Assembly (NCBI GenBank): GCA_026168455.1
Contig: CM047430.1
Span: forward strand, 27,546,735-27,610,734
DNA from: Theocolax elegans
Lineage: Eukaryota; Arthropoda; Insecta; Hymenoptera; Cerocephalidae
DNA: 64,000 nucleotides
Reading direction: 5' to 3'
Shown here in pieces: positions 1 to 14,160 of the stretch (within the stretch, counting starts at the first letter, position 1; each line of letters opens with the position of its first letter). The notes beneath the pieces were generated by a model. That model was not told the origin of the DNA and ran no database searches. It saw only the letters and a list, made by a program, of their open reading frames with translations. The translations under genes were made by a program, and so were the position numbers.

Positions 1-2794
1 TTGTGCGTAAGACAAATGGAAATCTTTGAATAACGGTGCATAGGTAAACAAAGAAAAGTACATAGGGATCGTGTATTTGTATGGTAAAGCAGGCGAATGA
101 ACCTAAAGTAGTAGTGTTACGAGAGAAAAAGCAAAAAGAGAGAGGGATGGACGATAAACGAAGCTTAACAAAAGGTGAAATTAATGAAAAGAATCTTTTT
201 TTCAGTAGGCTGTTGTAATATAAATGCAACGCGCGTAACAGGAACTCGTGCGAGAAAGTTCCTTCGTTTCTCGGTGGATTCTCAAAGGTACCTCACGTAG
301 ACACAAATTTTCCATACTCTCGAGCACAGGTAGTCGTGCGAAAAAATCGACTGAGCTTATAAATACCTATATATATCTAATAATTCTGTACTTTTGTATT
401 GATTGCACCTGCAAACCTGCATTACAATTGTTTTATGCTCACCATTTTTTATTTACCCTAAATGTAGGATAATTTGTTTTTTTTTTTATAAAATATTCGT
501 ATAGGATTAAGAGTATATTTACCGAAATTACCATTGGTTCATTTAACATTTAATAAAATCGAATGAGAATAATATGAAATAATACATTTTGTAACGAAAT
601 ATGCATTATTCGATGTATCAATGTATCTTTCTGATTAATAACGATAATGTTATTCGAGTAGATAATAATTTGTTAATTTTCAGCTCGTGTATATACGTTA
701 CTGTAAAGCCATTTTCTATTTACAATTAATTAGAGTGATGCATAAGCGATTGCAGAAAGTGCACGCCTACCGAGAGAGTACGTACGCAGCAATGACATTA
801 CGAAGAACAAATGTGGGTATCAATTCGTTATGTAAAAGAAAAATCGAGCCTCAAAGAAACAGTAAATGTACTTTTCGCCGTAACGGGAGTAGAAAGACGT
901 TAAAAAGCTCTCGGTAAGGGAGAAGGAGGTTTATCAAATTCGCGCTTTAAAGGAGAGAGAGCGAGAGAGAGAGAGAGAGAAAGTCCGTGAGTCGAAGTGC
1001 CGCGGGACTCGCGCTCGTCCTCTTTAAGAGGCAGGGATTAATCAGGACGCCATGGAAACGGAATTACGCAATTATGGGCTGGGCCGAGCGTCCCAGACGT
1101 CGGCGTCCCTCGCTGCACCCACACACACGGGGGAACGAATTGTCTATACTTTTACCGCTCGATATTGTTACTCCGCGAAGTTGCATGTGCAACCCTCTAT
1201 CGGAAATACGCGACTCGACGACTCGAGAGGAATTATATACCCGACGAATACATTGATTCGACGGTACCATCCTACTCGACTCCACAGACTCCTATTTTCC
1301 CTTTTTTCATTCTCGTTCGCTCTATCTCCCCAGTGCTTTATTCTACTCGATGGTACTTGACATTGAACTTAATGTTAATGTACCCGCCGAATATCATCCC
1401 TTTTATTACATTTAACCTACATTTTACCTTCTCACTGAATATCCTTAATGTGTGTAACATTATATTCTTTGCGTATGCAATCTGCTTTTTTTAATTAATT
1501 TTATCAAATCTAGTTTAAACTCTACTTTTTTTATTTCTATGCAATTATGTTAAGGCAGCTCTCTACATTTTGTAAGAACAAACGGGACCCACTGCTTCCT
1601 GCTTCAGTTAAAAAAAAAGGAACGAAAGAATCCAATCTTTTACATTGTTAACCATTGCAACAATATCATTGTGATCGTTCCACCCATTCGTTTAAAAAGA
1701 AATCCTTTCCCACTTTCCAACTCTCGATTTTTATATCTATCACCGCATGAACTTTAATTATTTCGTAGATACAACAAAAATAATCACTATTTTTGTTTCA
1801 TTTTTCTTTATGATTTTTGGTATCAACTTCTATTTTAAATTAGATACTCCGTTTTGAAATGTAGTAAACTATTCATCAGTTATTCTTTGTTTAATTATAC
1901 ATAAATGTAAATAAAATGTTAGAGTTATCTGGTGAAACAGAAGTAAATCTACGTTATTCAGAACAAATTTGCATAAACACGGAATAATAATTACTAATAT
2001 TTTTATTTTTGTCACAATGATTCACGATATTCTTTCAGAAATAAAGTCAACAAATTGTTTTAAAATAATGTAGATTCTGTTCATTTGAATAACAGCAATT
2101 ATGCAATCCGATAAGCAGCCTCGAGTATTAAAATTTGAATTATAATTGATCTCTCCTAGATCATGTTTATTTCAGTTCCATATGTTAATTCGATATTCGC
2201 ATAAAGTAATTAAAAATTGGTAGAAATATCAATTAATTATCAGAGCGTAAATTTTGGTAAAATGACACAATGCCATTAAATTTTAAAAATGAAAATTTCA
2301 TATTGAGTAGAAGTCTTCTAATTAGAAAAGCATTAGTCCAATAAAATAATAACTTTTTATTGTTCTTTTACGAGTGATATGCGCTCGTCTTATACGGCAA
2401 TGACATTAATAGGGATTGAGCTGCTCAAAGTAACTTTGTTCTCTCATGTTGACATGCTCAATCAGTTTTAGTTTCTGTTAGTTTGAGGGGTGCGTGGAAA
2501 CTTCCTTATTGACGATTGGGATTAAGTTCAAATTGTAGATAATTATATTACACGGAGCAAATAAATTTGAGTAAAAATTACTTAATGCTCTAGTAAACTG
2601 TGTTTCACATTGTATTTTTCAATCGTGCATCCATAGTATCCTTTATAAAAGGGAAAAGCAACAATTGATTGAAAATTTTCCTAAAATATTCAACGGTAAA
2701 TACAACGAAAACAAATTATTCAATTATCACTTGCTCGATACAATATTAATCATTAAAATTTTGTATTGCAATCGTAAAACATTAGTTAAAATAT
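1..2794. other. Gene-free AT-rich stretch
   Basis: I see no supportable gene here. The open frames are short (the longest about 109 codons, at 1165-1494) and several overlap one another in different frames around 990-1490, as expected by chance in a locally GC-richer patch. That patch (about 950-1300) begins with a GA microsatellite and contains many CpG dinucleotides. The remainder is AT-rich with no repeat that I could match elsewhere in the window. An untranslated exon or enhancer in the CpG-richer patch is possible but unsupported. Confidence 0.6.
952..981. repeat. (GA)n microsatellite
   Basis: About 30 bases of GA dinucleotide repeat with one GC interruption near its start. It lies at the upstream edge of a CpG-richer patch, a pairing seen several times in this window. 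Confidence 0.9.
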
Positions 2795-2798
2795 TTAA

Positions 2799-3223
2799 GA
2801 GGACGTCGAAGCTAGCGATTTTACCGACATATAAGAGTGACCGTTTTTAATTTTTATCTATAAATAAACCAGTTTTTGGGGAATTGGGGTGACCAAAGCC
2901 CCATTCTATAAAGTACTACAAGTAACTTGTTAAATTTTGGTGCAAATTCATTGTGTGAAATGTATTGTGTGAAATAGAGAATAGCGCGAAACTGTAAATC
3001 ATCATATAATTACGTTATGTTGCATATAAAAATTACAGTATCGCACTATTATTTATTTCACACAATACTCAATGAATTCGCACCAAAATTAAACAGATTA
3101 CTAATATTACCGTAAAGAATAGCGCTCTGGTGCCAAAATTCCTTATAAACTTTTTAAGTTATTGATAAAAATTAAAAACTGTTACTCCTATATTTCGATA
3201 AAATCACTAGCTTCGACGTCCTC
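2799..3223. mobile_element. 425-bp foldback MITE with TTAA target duplication
   Basis: The element starts GAGGACGTCGAAGCTAGCGA and ends with the reverse complement of that end, with TTAA immediately outside both ends (2795-2798 and 3224-3227). The two halves match as an inverted repeat over nearly the whole length: the arms are roughly 2799-3000 and 3026-3223, with small indels, around a centre near 3011. There is no open frame, so it must be non-autonomous. A TTAA duplication is the hallmark of piggyBac-type transposases, which is the likely source of mobility; this class assignment is inferred from the target site alone. The arms differ by scattered substitutions and a few indels, so the insertion is not very recent. 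Confidence 0.85.
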
Positions 3224-5189
3224 TTAAGTTATATTACTCTATTTATTTAAACATACATTTTTTATTCTCTACGAAAACAGTACCTTTTCTCGACACGAAA
3301 AATCAATATCTTACTGAATTTCCGAAATTCCACTATCTCATGAGTTTCCTTAATAATTCCATTATATTTTGTTAGCAGTATAACTAATTATTTACTTGGT
3401 TTGGCTACTGAAATATTTGAATGTAGCTTAAATTTAATGAAACATTTGTGTGCATTTTGAGAGGTAATATCGTTATAGCTGCATTTTTTACTCTATGGCG
3501 TTCTATCTCGAAATGGGAATTCGCTCGGTTTCAGTTAATTTTCATATTGTAACTCCGGAAAAATTGGTTTGACCTTTTTACAACGAAAAATCATTGGTAG
3601 GTGGAGCAAATGTACTTATCTGATTCAAAGTTGCTGCTGTGCGTTCTGTAAAAGAAGTGAATTTTGGTACCGTTTCGGGCTAGCAATTTAGAATATGATA
3701 ATTATTATTGAATTTAAGTGAAAAAAGGGGAAAAATATAGGTTTAGATAGACGAGATAATGTTATTGCGACAATGCACAGAAAATAATGTATGTAAATTA
3801 ATAATAAATAATAATAAATGATAAATAATGATAAATAACGATGTTAGAATAATACAATGGTTAGGAAATAAAATGTATAAATAAACAGGCAGATGACTCA
3901 AGAACGATCAGAGAAAAGTCTACCTTGATCGATTCGAGCTCTACACTCTTTCGCTCGCGCATTAACGAGGAAACTAAGACATAAAACGAAACGCCCATCA
4001 GGAGACTCAGGAAAATAAATATACAACTCGTCAAACCGCGAATAAAAATAGGCTGTCGTATACCTCGGGTTTTCCGCTCGAGTTTCATTTGCTCCTTTCG
4101 ACTATATATATATATATACATACACACACATATATATACACCAAAGTCTTGGGTTTACCGGATCGACGGGAGTTGTGAGAGCTTTCGAGACGCGTTCGCT
4201 TGCGGGATATTACCCTGCGCTCCTTCTCAAGTTCGGGGCTTTTCAAACCTCGGGGATGAAGAATTTATGCCGGTTAAAGAAAAAAATATATAGACGTAGA
4301 CAGAAGGAGAGTATGGTTCTCGGATTTCTTTTCCCAGTCAGTTCGCTCATTGAGTATTCAAGAGAACTTGGTTCCTTTCTTCACTTTTTACTTTTTAAGG
4401 ACTCGACAAACGTTTTTCTTCTTTCGAGCAACTCCTAATTATACATCCTTTTTACATAATCTCGAACATCTATTTTACTTATCTTTCATGAATATCCATT
4501 GTAATTATTTCAGAACGAAATAATTACACATACCTTTGTTGGTATCGATACAAACCACAATATAAACGTAATTATTCAAACACTACTTATTAAAGCTATT
4601 TATTCATTTTTTCTAACGTGTGTTTGAAGTATTTGAACAAAGTTCATTTTATTTTTTATGGTTAATTCATAACAATAATTAAAAAAATCTAAAATGTAAT
4701 TAATAATAAGCTTCAATTTTCGTAATTCTAAATATACATTATTCAAAAAATAGTGTTTAGGTGCTTCATAAAAACGTTGGAGTTAATTTAGTTCATATAT
4801 TGAGCAAGTTTTAATTTTAAATCCATTAAAGCGGTCTGTCCACTGAAAAAAATACATTTTTAATGTAATAAGCGTAACTCTTGTTAAATATGCCTTAAAA
4901 AAATGTGCTTGCTCTAATCTTTAATTAAGTGGATTCTTATACAATAAAGCCGAATTTCTTCCCGTAAAATGTGAATAAGTGTAACTTAAAAAGATGAATA
5001 TTGTAAAATCAAACATATTCGAGCGGAATTTCTTTTCGAGGAATATTAAACGTCTATTTTCTTTAGTATCTAATGAAGATAAAAAAGCATGTGCATAATA
5101 TAATAATTGTAGAATGACATAAACCTCCTCAAATTTCACCTGCAAATATTAATGATTTTTTCATTTTTGGTAGGAAATGAGTAAAGGTG
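3224..5189. other. Gene-free AT-rich stretch
   Basis: No gene is visible. It contains a run of AATAATAAATG-like simple sequence near 3800-3840, a short TA/CA tract near 4103-4138, and a perfect 11-bp-stem hairpin at 4501-4527. Two open frames of under 90 codons (3861-4127 on the minus strand and 4175-4438 on the plus strand) resemble no family I know and look like chance. Confidence 0.6.
4501..4527. repeat. Perfect hairpin, 11-bp stem
   Basis: GTAATTATTTC is followed after 5 bases by its exact reverse complement. The stem is all A/T except for one G-C pair at each end. It is too short for a microRNA precursor, and its role is unknown. Confidence 0.7.
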
Positions 5190-5576
5190 TCCGTACGTCG
5201 AAACGCAAAGTATCTAAAATCACAACTTTATAAACAATAGAATACATTTTTTAAAAAATCATGATTATCATGCCCTTAGCCCTTAGGCATGTTTTAAATA
5301 GTATACTCAAATTTTTTCAGATTTTTAATTTTGTAATTAAATTGTGATTTTTACGTTGAAAATTCATGATTTTTTAGATCAATAATTACCGACCGTAAAT
5401 TATTTATTCAATTATTATTAACAAACTTAATTTTCTTAAAAAAAAATAAAAACGCCATGCCCTCGCTTTTGTTTAAAACTACCCGTATGAATTTTTTCAG
5501 ATTTTTAAATCAATATTTCCAAGATCATTCTTATGTTGAAAAGTGTAGATCTCTGTAACTTGGGTCCGACATCCCG
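5190..5576 (+). mobile_element. TTAA MITE, family A (copy 1)
   Basis: This is a diverged copy of the element at 36866-37245. The shared blocks in order are a central segment around ATGCCCTTAGGCATG, a segment containing AATAATTACCG followed by CCGTAAATT, a GTTTAAAACTACCC block, and the terminus GGGTCCGACATCCCG followed by TTAA (5577-5580). The left terminus is degraded: a GTCCGTACGTCG stretch near 5188-5200 sits where GATGTCGGAC is expected and no TTAA is left there. It has no coding capacity. The TTAA at the right end suggests mobilisation by a piggyBac-type transposase (inference). Confidence 0.75.
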
Positions 5577-5775
5577 TTAAGTGCGTAAATAAAAACCGAA
5601 TAAAAAAAAGTAGATAGGTACAAGCGAACTGGTAGACGCGAGATTAAGGGAAAAGTTTTGGGGTGCGCGTCGATGAAATTAGAGCGATTTATCAAGCCCC
5701 TTCTCTCCTCCGACGTCGCTCGTAACGAGTGTAACCCAGGTCCGTCGGTTCTAATAGCGAGATAAACGCCTCTTT

Positions 5776-5796
5776 CCTCTCTCTCTCTCTCTCTCT
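5776..5796. repeat. (CT)n microsatellite
   Basis: A short CT dinucleotide run inside a CpG-richer patch. Confidence 0.85.
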
Positions 5797-7064
5797 GAGT
5801 GTGTCTCTCGGCCACCCTAGAGGAAGTTTACGCGATGCGCGCCAGATGCCAAGGCAGCGCGCAGTGTGTTTTATTGCTTTCGTGTACACGAACCTTGTCG
5901 TTTTCGATCAGGGACGAACGTGACCATCTTTTCTCTTTTCCCAGGTGCACTTGTACTCTTCCCCGAGTGGAAGATACTTTTACGTATATTTATTGTGATT
6001 TCCGAAATTGGCTGAATCCTCAAATTTTGCGGGAGATTTTATTCGGTAGCTTTAAGAACGTGTTTTAACAATTTTTCGCTCGAGGTTATTAACTATTGAC
6101 TCATGAGATACTCCGAAAAGAATATCCTTATCATCGTACGTGTCTCGATATTTCAAGTTATTTTTTTAGAGAATCTCGTATCAAGAGAGTTTAATAGAGT
6201 ATCTCTCATTGACTATTTTGAATTTTCTTAACGGATCGTTAACGAACTTGGGATTAAAAATAGCTTTACGAGTTATTCCGATGGGGTATAACAATTTGCG
6301 AAGTAAATAGTCCAGATATAAGTTAAGGTTGAAGTAGTAAAATACCTTTTGAAATACGTCTAGATTTCCATAAATCTTACGAGCGGTCTGTTAATAGTCG
6401 TTTGAAAGAAAATATTGTCCTAAAAGGAAACGGCTCATTTCGCGGTTGTATCGCGAAACGAACGAGCTGGAGACGTCTACGGTGATTATTGTTTTTGAAA
6501 ACAATACCGCTTCACAATCCATTACCGGAGGGCCACCTACAAAAGATATATCCCAGCGAAGGCGAATGGTGGTGGTGGTAATTCGATACGAAGCTCGAGC
6601 GCGCGAAAACGAGTTTAGCGCGTTGTAATACAGTAGCTCGAAAGCGCAAGCTACTCCCTCGGAGTCTACTCTTTTGTCATTATAGCCGCGAGTACGAGTT
6701 CGATCTAGTTCGGTCCTTGTCTCGGCACGGCTCGGTTCTCCCACCTTATATCGATTCGCTCGAGCTGCCAAGTAGCTGTTAGCCTTTCTGGAGAACCGCT
6801 CGAGAGGGACCCGTCAGAGGGGAGTCAAGAGGAAAAGAGAACAACGGTGGTGGTAACACGTCTCGCTCATCAGAAGAGTCGGACAGGATATTCCACTCCT
6901 TCTACCTTCGCTGTTACGCTGAATTAATGCGATTATATACCAACTCGGATGTATATATATACAGTTGAGACTGCTTTTCTTCCTCAAGTTTCAAGTTGCT
7001 TTGACCTTTCTTTTCCTACGCGCTAATTACATTTGTTTTGGTATATACTATTTATCTTTGGTAT

Positions 7065-7106
7065 ACACACGCGCGCGCACACACACGCACACACACACAC
7101 ACACAC
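7065..7106. repeat. (CA)n/(CG)n compound microsatellite
   Basis: A mixed CA and GC dinucleotide tract: a GCGCGCGC core flanked by CA repeats, ending in a longer pure CA run. Alternating purine-pyrimidine sequence of this kind can adopt Z-DNA; that is general knowledge and is not shown here. Confidence 0.85.
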
Positions 7107-9866
7107 GTAAGATCCATGAATTACTGTTAGTTCCATGATTAAGTTTTTATACGATTTTAATTCTTATCGATTTTTTAATATTATATCCGAACACAATTAT
7201 TTAGCGTTGTCCTCAATTTTTATTGTCTGACCATATCGTGCATTTTACTACTGATTTTTTGTATACACGTTTTACGAGATTTTGGTACACAATACAGAGT
7301 ATAAAATTAATAACTGTTTTAATTACTATTAACATTATTATTATACATTTATACAAGTATCAAAGGTAAAAATTTAAGTGCCATGAATAATATATGCGTT
7401 TGCTTTTTAAATACTATATATAAAAATTCTGTTTGATATATGTAGCAGCAAAGTCGGAATTAAACGTATGGGATATATCACGTGTTATACGGTACGAAGA
7501 GTTGTGTAACAAAATATAGGAAAATCTAAATGGAAGAAAGAATCTTATTCGTATCGCGATATTTCCCACGTGATCCTATCTCGCAACGCAACGAGTGAAT
7601 TTAGTGTTTCCCTTGCGCGCACGGTACGCTTCGTTCCGTTCCTTTTCTCCGGCTTGTTTTTACACTGACTTAGTTTTTATACCATTTTACTTCGCTCTTC
7701 ATCTTCATGAATCTTCGTTTGCCGCTTTAACGTTCATTTTTTTATCGAGTAGACAACCCCATTCTGCCAAAAATTCATATGTCTTCGTTAGCACTTGTTG
7801 CGGCCTATTTCTCCAGCGTTTCTTCAACTGCCTACCTCGACTCCAAATGCTCCGAGCTCCGTACTCTTGATGCATCGAGTTTTCTGGTGCGCTTGTGGAT
7901 ACCATGACGCCCATATGATATACATAACCACAGTTTAAAATTAGTATGGTGCGAAATTCAAATGGAATCGTAGAGGTATGGTGATAAAATATGGCGATCA
8001 CGACTCCTAAATAAGCATACCTAGCTCGCGCACGCGAGTGAAAAAAGCTCGAAAGAAATTCCTAAAAACCACCTAATTTTAATTCCTTACGGCAAGAACG
8101 ACGAAAAAATGTCGGGAGTCGGGAGTTGGGAGATCGGGAGCAGGGTGGATTAAACCGTGCGAGCATTTTCACGTCGTGGAATACCGTGAAAGAGAGAGAG
8201 AGGAAGATTCGCACAAGAAATTTGAATTTCGACCACGTCCCAACCTGGCGCGACGCTCCAGTTCTCTCGGGCTCGCTGAGTAAAGGTAGAGTGGCTTCCA
8301 CCACCTCGCACATACCACGCGTACACATGGCATATGCAAACCGCGCGCGCGACTTTTTTGCCCTACACCTACCCCCATCCCACCCCTTTTCCCCGGAAAT
8401 CCCGCGTAAACGAAATTTATGAAAAGTGGAAAAAACTCCGTTGGAATCGAATTGCTCGGGTGTGCACTTTCCGTAAGACGCGATAATCTTGGAAATCCCC
8501 GAAACGAATGTCTGCAGCTTTTTCTTTAGCTGGATTTTTCAAAAACCGAGGCTCCTTTTTCCTTTTACTCGAAATTTTTGGTAAATACTAGAAACGAACG
8601 TGAAAATTGATAATTTCTCACGAGTGCTAAGTTAATTATATTCCCAAATAAAATGATCGAGTTTTGGTGTTTAATTATCGCAATTAATCATGTTCTCTCT
8701 TTCACCCTTGAAAAAATAAATTTATTTTTGAAATGTAAATATTATTGCGAATACCGATTCACCTATACTTAGGTATCTCAAAAAAACATATGTATAAATG
8801 ACTTTAATGCAGTTCCAAATTAATGAGTAAATATTATTGATTATTTTTAATTAAATTACTTCCAATATTGGAAAATTCAAGAACGCAGAAAATGCGGAAT
8901 ATTATCCGAATAATTTTCTTTCAGTTGCACCCGTATTACAAATTAATAAAGATACCTAAACATAACGCGTTAATTAAGCAAAATTTTTAACTAGATAAAT
9001 TAAATTTTACAACATTATTACCAATTTTTTTATCTACATCCGTATATCTTAAAATCAATGATAAAGAAACACGAATAAATGAAGGATGTAACACACTTAT
9101 TCAAAAATATTTACTAGTATTAAACAATGTTTTCCATTTATTTATATTATTGCAGTTATTGCTTTCGTATAAAATTGATAATTATATATGCATTAATGCT
9201 AAATCATGTTATATATTTATATATCTAAGTATCAGTATTTTATGTGTACACAACGATTGCATGTCGTTTGTACAATTGTTACCCAAATTTATTTTAATCA
9301 ACGAAGTATTGACTGTTCATTGACTGAAATTCGTAAGATTTACTCTTGTAGAAGTTTTAGCATTTTTAAAGGTTTGAGGCTAAAAGTAGTTGTTTTATTA
9401 CAGCTAATGATTAACCATTTTCTTCCAATTTTCAAAGAATATCGAATTCTTACCTAAAAAATTATTTGAATTTCAATTAGGGTACTTGAACTAATTTACA
9501 GTTTATGTATCTAATTAAATAAACAATTAAGACGTCAACCCTAGTCTATATTATTAATTATTCTTTGCAAATTTTTTATTATCGAACAGAATAATATTAG
9601 TCTTGCATATACGAGTCAGTAGAAAACCATTTTGTTACATTAGCAGCATCGTGTTTGTGCACGTAGAAAAACTATTCGAAAAATACTTGAACCGTTGTTT
9701 CTAATATTTTTGCACGGTGCAGAAAATGAATTCTCAATATTTGTAAGTTGAGTTATTGATTGCATAAATTGCTTCGTACAACATTGCCAACCCCGAGATT
9801 TTTAAACAGCATATTTTTTTTTGATAAATAGAGCTGTTTCTACCGAATAGAATTATTGAGTTGGTT

Positions 9867-9901
9867 AATTGCGAATCTCAAAGTTCTCGTGATTCGCAAT
9901 T
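9867..9901. repeat. Perfect hairpin, 11-bp stem
   Basis: AATTGCGAATC is followed after about 13 bases by GATTCGCAATT. The stem contains four G-C pairs, which stands out in an AT-rich neighbourhood. Function is unknown; it is short for a microRNA precursor. Confidence 0.65.
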
Positions 9902-12900
9902 GTAAAAAAAGTAAAGGACAACCACGGGGTGTAACTAATTAATAAGCGACAAATAAGAACATTAACTCGCCGTGCAGTGCCATTCTACATATTTATGAAC
10001 CACGTTTTCCCTTAAGGACTCGCCACTACCGAGCCTCAAGCGGCCGCGCACTTTTAAAGAGACTCGTCGAGTCAACCTCATTTGTTTCAAATATTCAACT
10101 ATGAGGAATGAAATTGCGCGAGCGAAAGAAACTGTTTTTTCTTAATTTATCTTTTCAAATGTGTGTATATTAATTTTCACTCTCCGTTTCGAGGGCGTTC
10201 ACCGTTCTCGGGCATTTTAAAAGTTATTTTTTTCCCCTCCAAAAGGAAATATCTGTACTTTTAAAAATAAAAAGTACCTTACGAACGTTTAAAAGTTAAA
10301 GTAGTTTTCATTGGAATATATTTCGAGGTGAAACGCGTTGTAAAATATTTACGAGGACTTACCACGTGTTTCCTCTTAAATCTTGGAAATTTGCAATTCA
10401 GGAGGCAGAAACTGGGTAAAACGTCGAAGACAACATTGGTGAAGTTACTTATTGCGAAGAGAGCTTTGTATTCCCAAACGGTCAAATACATTTACGCTCC
10501 TTTTTCCTCGCGAACATGCGTAGGAGAACTTTCTAGAGTTGGCTTGTACCTCCAGTCCATACGTTCCTTCCTACCTTCCTTCCTTTCCGCCTTCCCCCTT
10601 CCTTCTTTCCCTCTACCCTTCCTTCGTTACAGTCGTACAACCAACGAGAATCGAGGAAGATTCCGAAACGACTTCATATTCTCGGCGCGATAAATATTCC
10701 ATAGCTGCCGCAACAAAGGTAACACAGCGCGCGTTCGGAATAAATATTGCTTTGTTAATTTTTTTCTCCCTTTTTTTCTCTTCGTTTTTTCTAGTTATTT
10801 TATTTCCACGATCCCGGGAAAAAAAGAGTTTTTTCATTTTTCTTACGCTCCCTCCGCGATACTTTCGAACTAAAGGAGTTGAAAACGTCAGTTGCACTCG
10901 TGCTAACATTACAAATTTCTAATAAGAATATTTTTCTTCTTCTTTTTAAAACGTGCGCGAAATCCTTACCATTCAAGAATTTCATGGTTTTGATTACAGA
11001 TAATTGTTTCGGAACAAGTTGACGCAAGGAGGAGCTCGAGTTTGACTTGCCTGCGGATTTACGCGCAAGGCGTTTCAAAATTTAAGATTTATTAATTTTG
11101 ACTGATTTTCACTAATTTACCTTTAACTAATTATAGGAAAATTATCTATACTCCTTCTAACTCGGCACTTGACTTAATTTAATAATTTACGTTAACCACT
11201 TTTATTTTCCTTTGTCTCTGCTACGTACCCTTTCCGAAAAGTTCGAGGTGTCCCCTATGCTTCTCGTCAACTCGCCTTTGCCACACCGTATTAAATTAGT
11301 AGAAAATAAATTAAGTAAAATCGATTAAAATCGAATAAAAACAGGAAACTAATCCCTCAGACGAACAAAATATCTGTTTGTCCTAATGTAAAAGAGCAAA
11401 ATGCTGGAAAATAACTGTTTCCCAGGAGAATTTGAGCTGTGAATTAGTGTACGTGTATATACCAAAGATAAATGTACTCGAAACTTTAGATCACATTTGT
11501 ATCGATCTAAGAATGTTTGGGGCAAAGTGGCAGTTGGAACGCAAGCGGTGGCACTTCTCAATGCGCGCGCGTGAGCTCCTCGGTGAAACGTCAAATGTCC
11601 GATTTCGCGTTTATTTTTTTCTTCGATTACGCCCTCCTCCACGTTTGTCGATACACCACTGCACACGCATACATACACGTGGGTGCTCTGAGGTACGTAT
11701 ATGAGCTCGGTTCTCTCCTACAACCTTTCGTTGCAATATGAAATCCCGTGCTTTATTGCTGTCGGTATACGTCGGAACTTACAGGCTAGGGATTATGACT
11801 TTTTCAGAGAAAAATCGTTTCCCGATTCCGAGCAGGTGCTCAATCTTTCTAGCAGGATCTCCTTTTAAAGACGGCCGCTCCATTAAACTTTTGGAGTGCA
11901 ACCTGCGATCGATAAGAGGGAAAGAAAATAGCTTGTTCTCATTAGTTATTACTCATTTGGTATTTAACCGTTACGGGTTTACTTTATATTTATACCATTG
12001 ATCGAATCACGTCAGGTGTGATTCAAAAATAGAGATATATCTATCTTTTTTTATTCGAATACTAAATTATTTATGGTTTCTTATTTTTACTATATTACAT
12101 TCTCATACTTCAAAATGAATTTTTTTCCCCTTCGTTCCCCTTACGTCACTCGCATAAAAGTTATTTAATTATACAGATTTTAAATGTATGTCGTACATTA
12201 TAACTAACACATAGCAACGATGAAATTTTACAACTACATAGAGAAAAAAAATATTTTTTTGGAACTAAAATTACTCCAGTAGAAATTTGAATCTAAGAAC
12301 TAGGAATTAAACATTGGTATTAAATACCTTCTGATGAAACGCTTTTTCATCCATTTTTTCAACCATAACCTCATTCGAAAAATTCGAATGTTTTCAGCTT
12401 TCCGGTAACAGTAAACTTAAAATTTAAATTCCTATAGTATCCGATGGGTTTTAAACGCTTATGTCTGATTTATAACTAATTTCTGTTGTATTTCCAGTAT
12501 TTACATAGATAAATACAATTTTATTACATTTCTCACTTGTCCATTTTTAATAAACATTTAATAGCACATAACTAAACTCAAATTTGATCTATGTTTATAA
12601 GCTAAAAATTAGCTCAAAACAGAATATAAATTATATTTTAGTCTATTTAATGGTTAAAAATTGGAAGAAAAAGCGTTTCACCGGGAAGATAAAAATGGGC
12701 ATATTTTTCGCCTATTTTTCACCTATTATTCGACCATTTTGTTTAGAATATCTATTAATTACCTATTTAACGGAATACGATTTCTACTAGGATGGTTATA
12801 TGTACGGGAATCCCGTAGAAAACCTTATAGGAAGCATCAATCTTTAATTGCGAACGAACTGTAATACAATAATAGCCACTCAAAATAATATCCATTACTT

Positions 12901-13841
12901 TAATTTCGCAGTCAAAAACATTAATTTTTCCTTTTTCTTATTATACAAAATTAAAATATAAAGTCGAAATTATACTTTAAACTTTAATTCCTGGAAAATC
13001 TGAGGGGTAACGTAAATCTTACAAAGTAAGTAAGGAAAAAATAGAGTAAAAACACGAATCTCATAATATTTGAAACATATACTTAAAATGTAAAATGTAC
13101 TCTAAATTGAAATGAAAATCTCCGTCTGATCTTCTTTAGATCCGAAGGGTCTGTTCTTATTAATGATTCATCGGATCAAAAGCCGGTTAACTTTTGGTAC
13201 GAATAAAAATTATAAACTGGAAAATTGCGAATGAGGATTACGCAGATTATATTCTACGAAAAGTGTATAAGAAAGTTTTGAGTCAGCAGAGTTGTAAAAG
13301 TAGCTATGATAAACAGTGAATTTAATGAGGCGCAGTTGACCGCGAGAAGGTTCTATATTTTTAATTAGAAACCCAGGAGCAATTGCCGCGCTTTTACTCT
13401 TACCTCTGCTTATCGTATTCTCTCTTTTTTTCTTTCTCTTGTCTCTTTCATCCAGTTCACGCAATTTTTCATCGCCCGTGTTTATTGAAACTTCGAAGAA
13501 TCGCGCCAAAAAGGCGCTTTGGCGATTCCGTGGTTAATTTCGGAGGAAACTCTTATTTAATGGAATTAAAAAGTATGCTTCTTTTCTGAGTACGTTGATT
13601 CAGCTGTTTTATAAAATTAAACATTCAAATTTAAAATTTAGAAAAAAATACGGTTAACGTACAAATGTACACTTATTAAATAATCGTAACTATTCGATTA
13701 AATGTTTTATCTTGCAGCTAGGTGTTCAATAATCGGTCGGTTATAATACGGACACATCGATGTGATCAAAATATTCACTTACGGAGCTCTCGCTTGATTT
13801 ATTTGGACTTTGAAGCATTTGATCAATCTGCAATATATCTA

Positions 13842-13891
<50 letters not shown>

Positions 13892-14160
13892 TGTACCTAT
13901 AATTAAAAGAAAATTAATATTTATTATTCACATTTAAAAATCATCGATAAAGTTAACGGGTTTTAGTTTTATGCGCATATTTATTTGACAGCTATAAAAG
14001 TTTTAATATTTTTAAATTCCTATTTATTTGTAATCGTATATACGTGATATTTTATCGCAAGTGTACAGTATGTCAATATGAATCTGACAATAAAATATAT
14101 TATTTATTACAATGGAGAAGTTGAATGTGATGCAGAGAATTTTCATAATTATATTTACTT
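9902..14160. other. Gene-free AT-rich stretch
   Basis: No gene is supported. Overlapping short frames at 10328-11078 (up to 127 codons) fall in polypyrimidine or polypurine sequence on opposite strands, so their amino-acid composition (runs of S/P/F/L or K/R/E) reflects low complexity. The longest GT tract of the window lies at 13845-13889. The remainder, about 11750-13700, is AT-rich with nothing recognisable. Confidence 0.55.
13845..13889. repeat. (GT)n microsatellite
   Basis: An uninterrupted GT dinucleotide run of about 45 bases, followed by GA and a further GTGT. Confidence 0.95.

Larger units (their letters stand above)
5577..9866. other. Gene-free stretch with CpG-rich patches
   Basis: No gene is supported. 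CpG-richer patches lie at about 5630-5960, 6430-6900 and 8020-8420, separated and followed by AT-rich sequence. The first contains a CT microsatellite (5776-5796). The 126-codon minus-strand frame at 6391-6771 and the 98-codon frames around 7705-8422 lie over these patches, overlap frames on the other strand and show no recognisable domain, so I treat them as chance. The patches could carry regulatory or untranslated exon sequence; nothing decides this. Confidence 0.55.
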
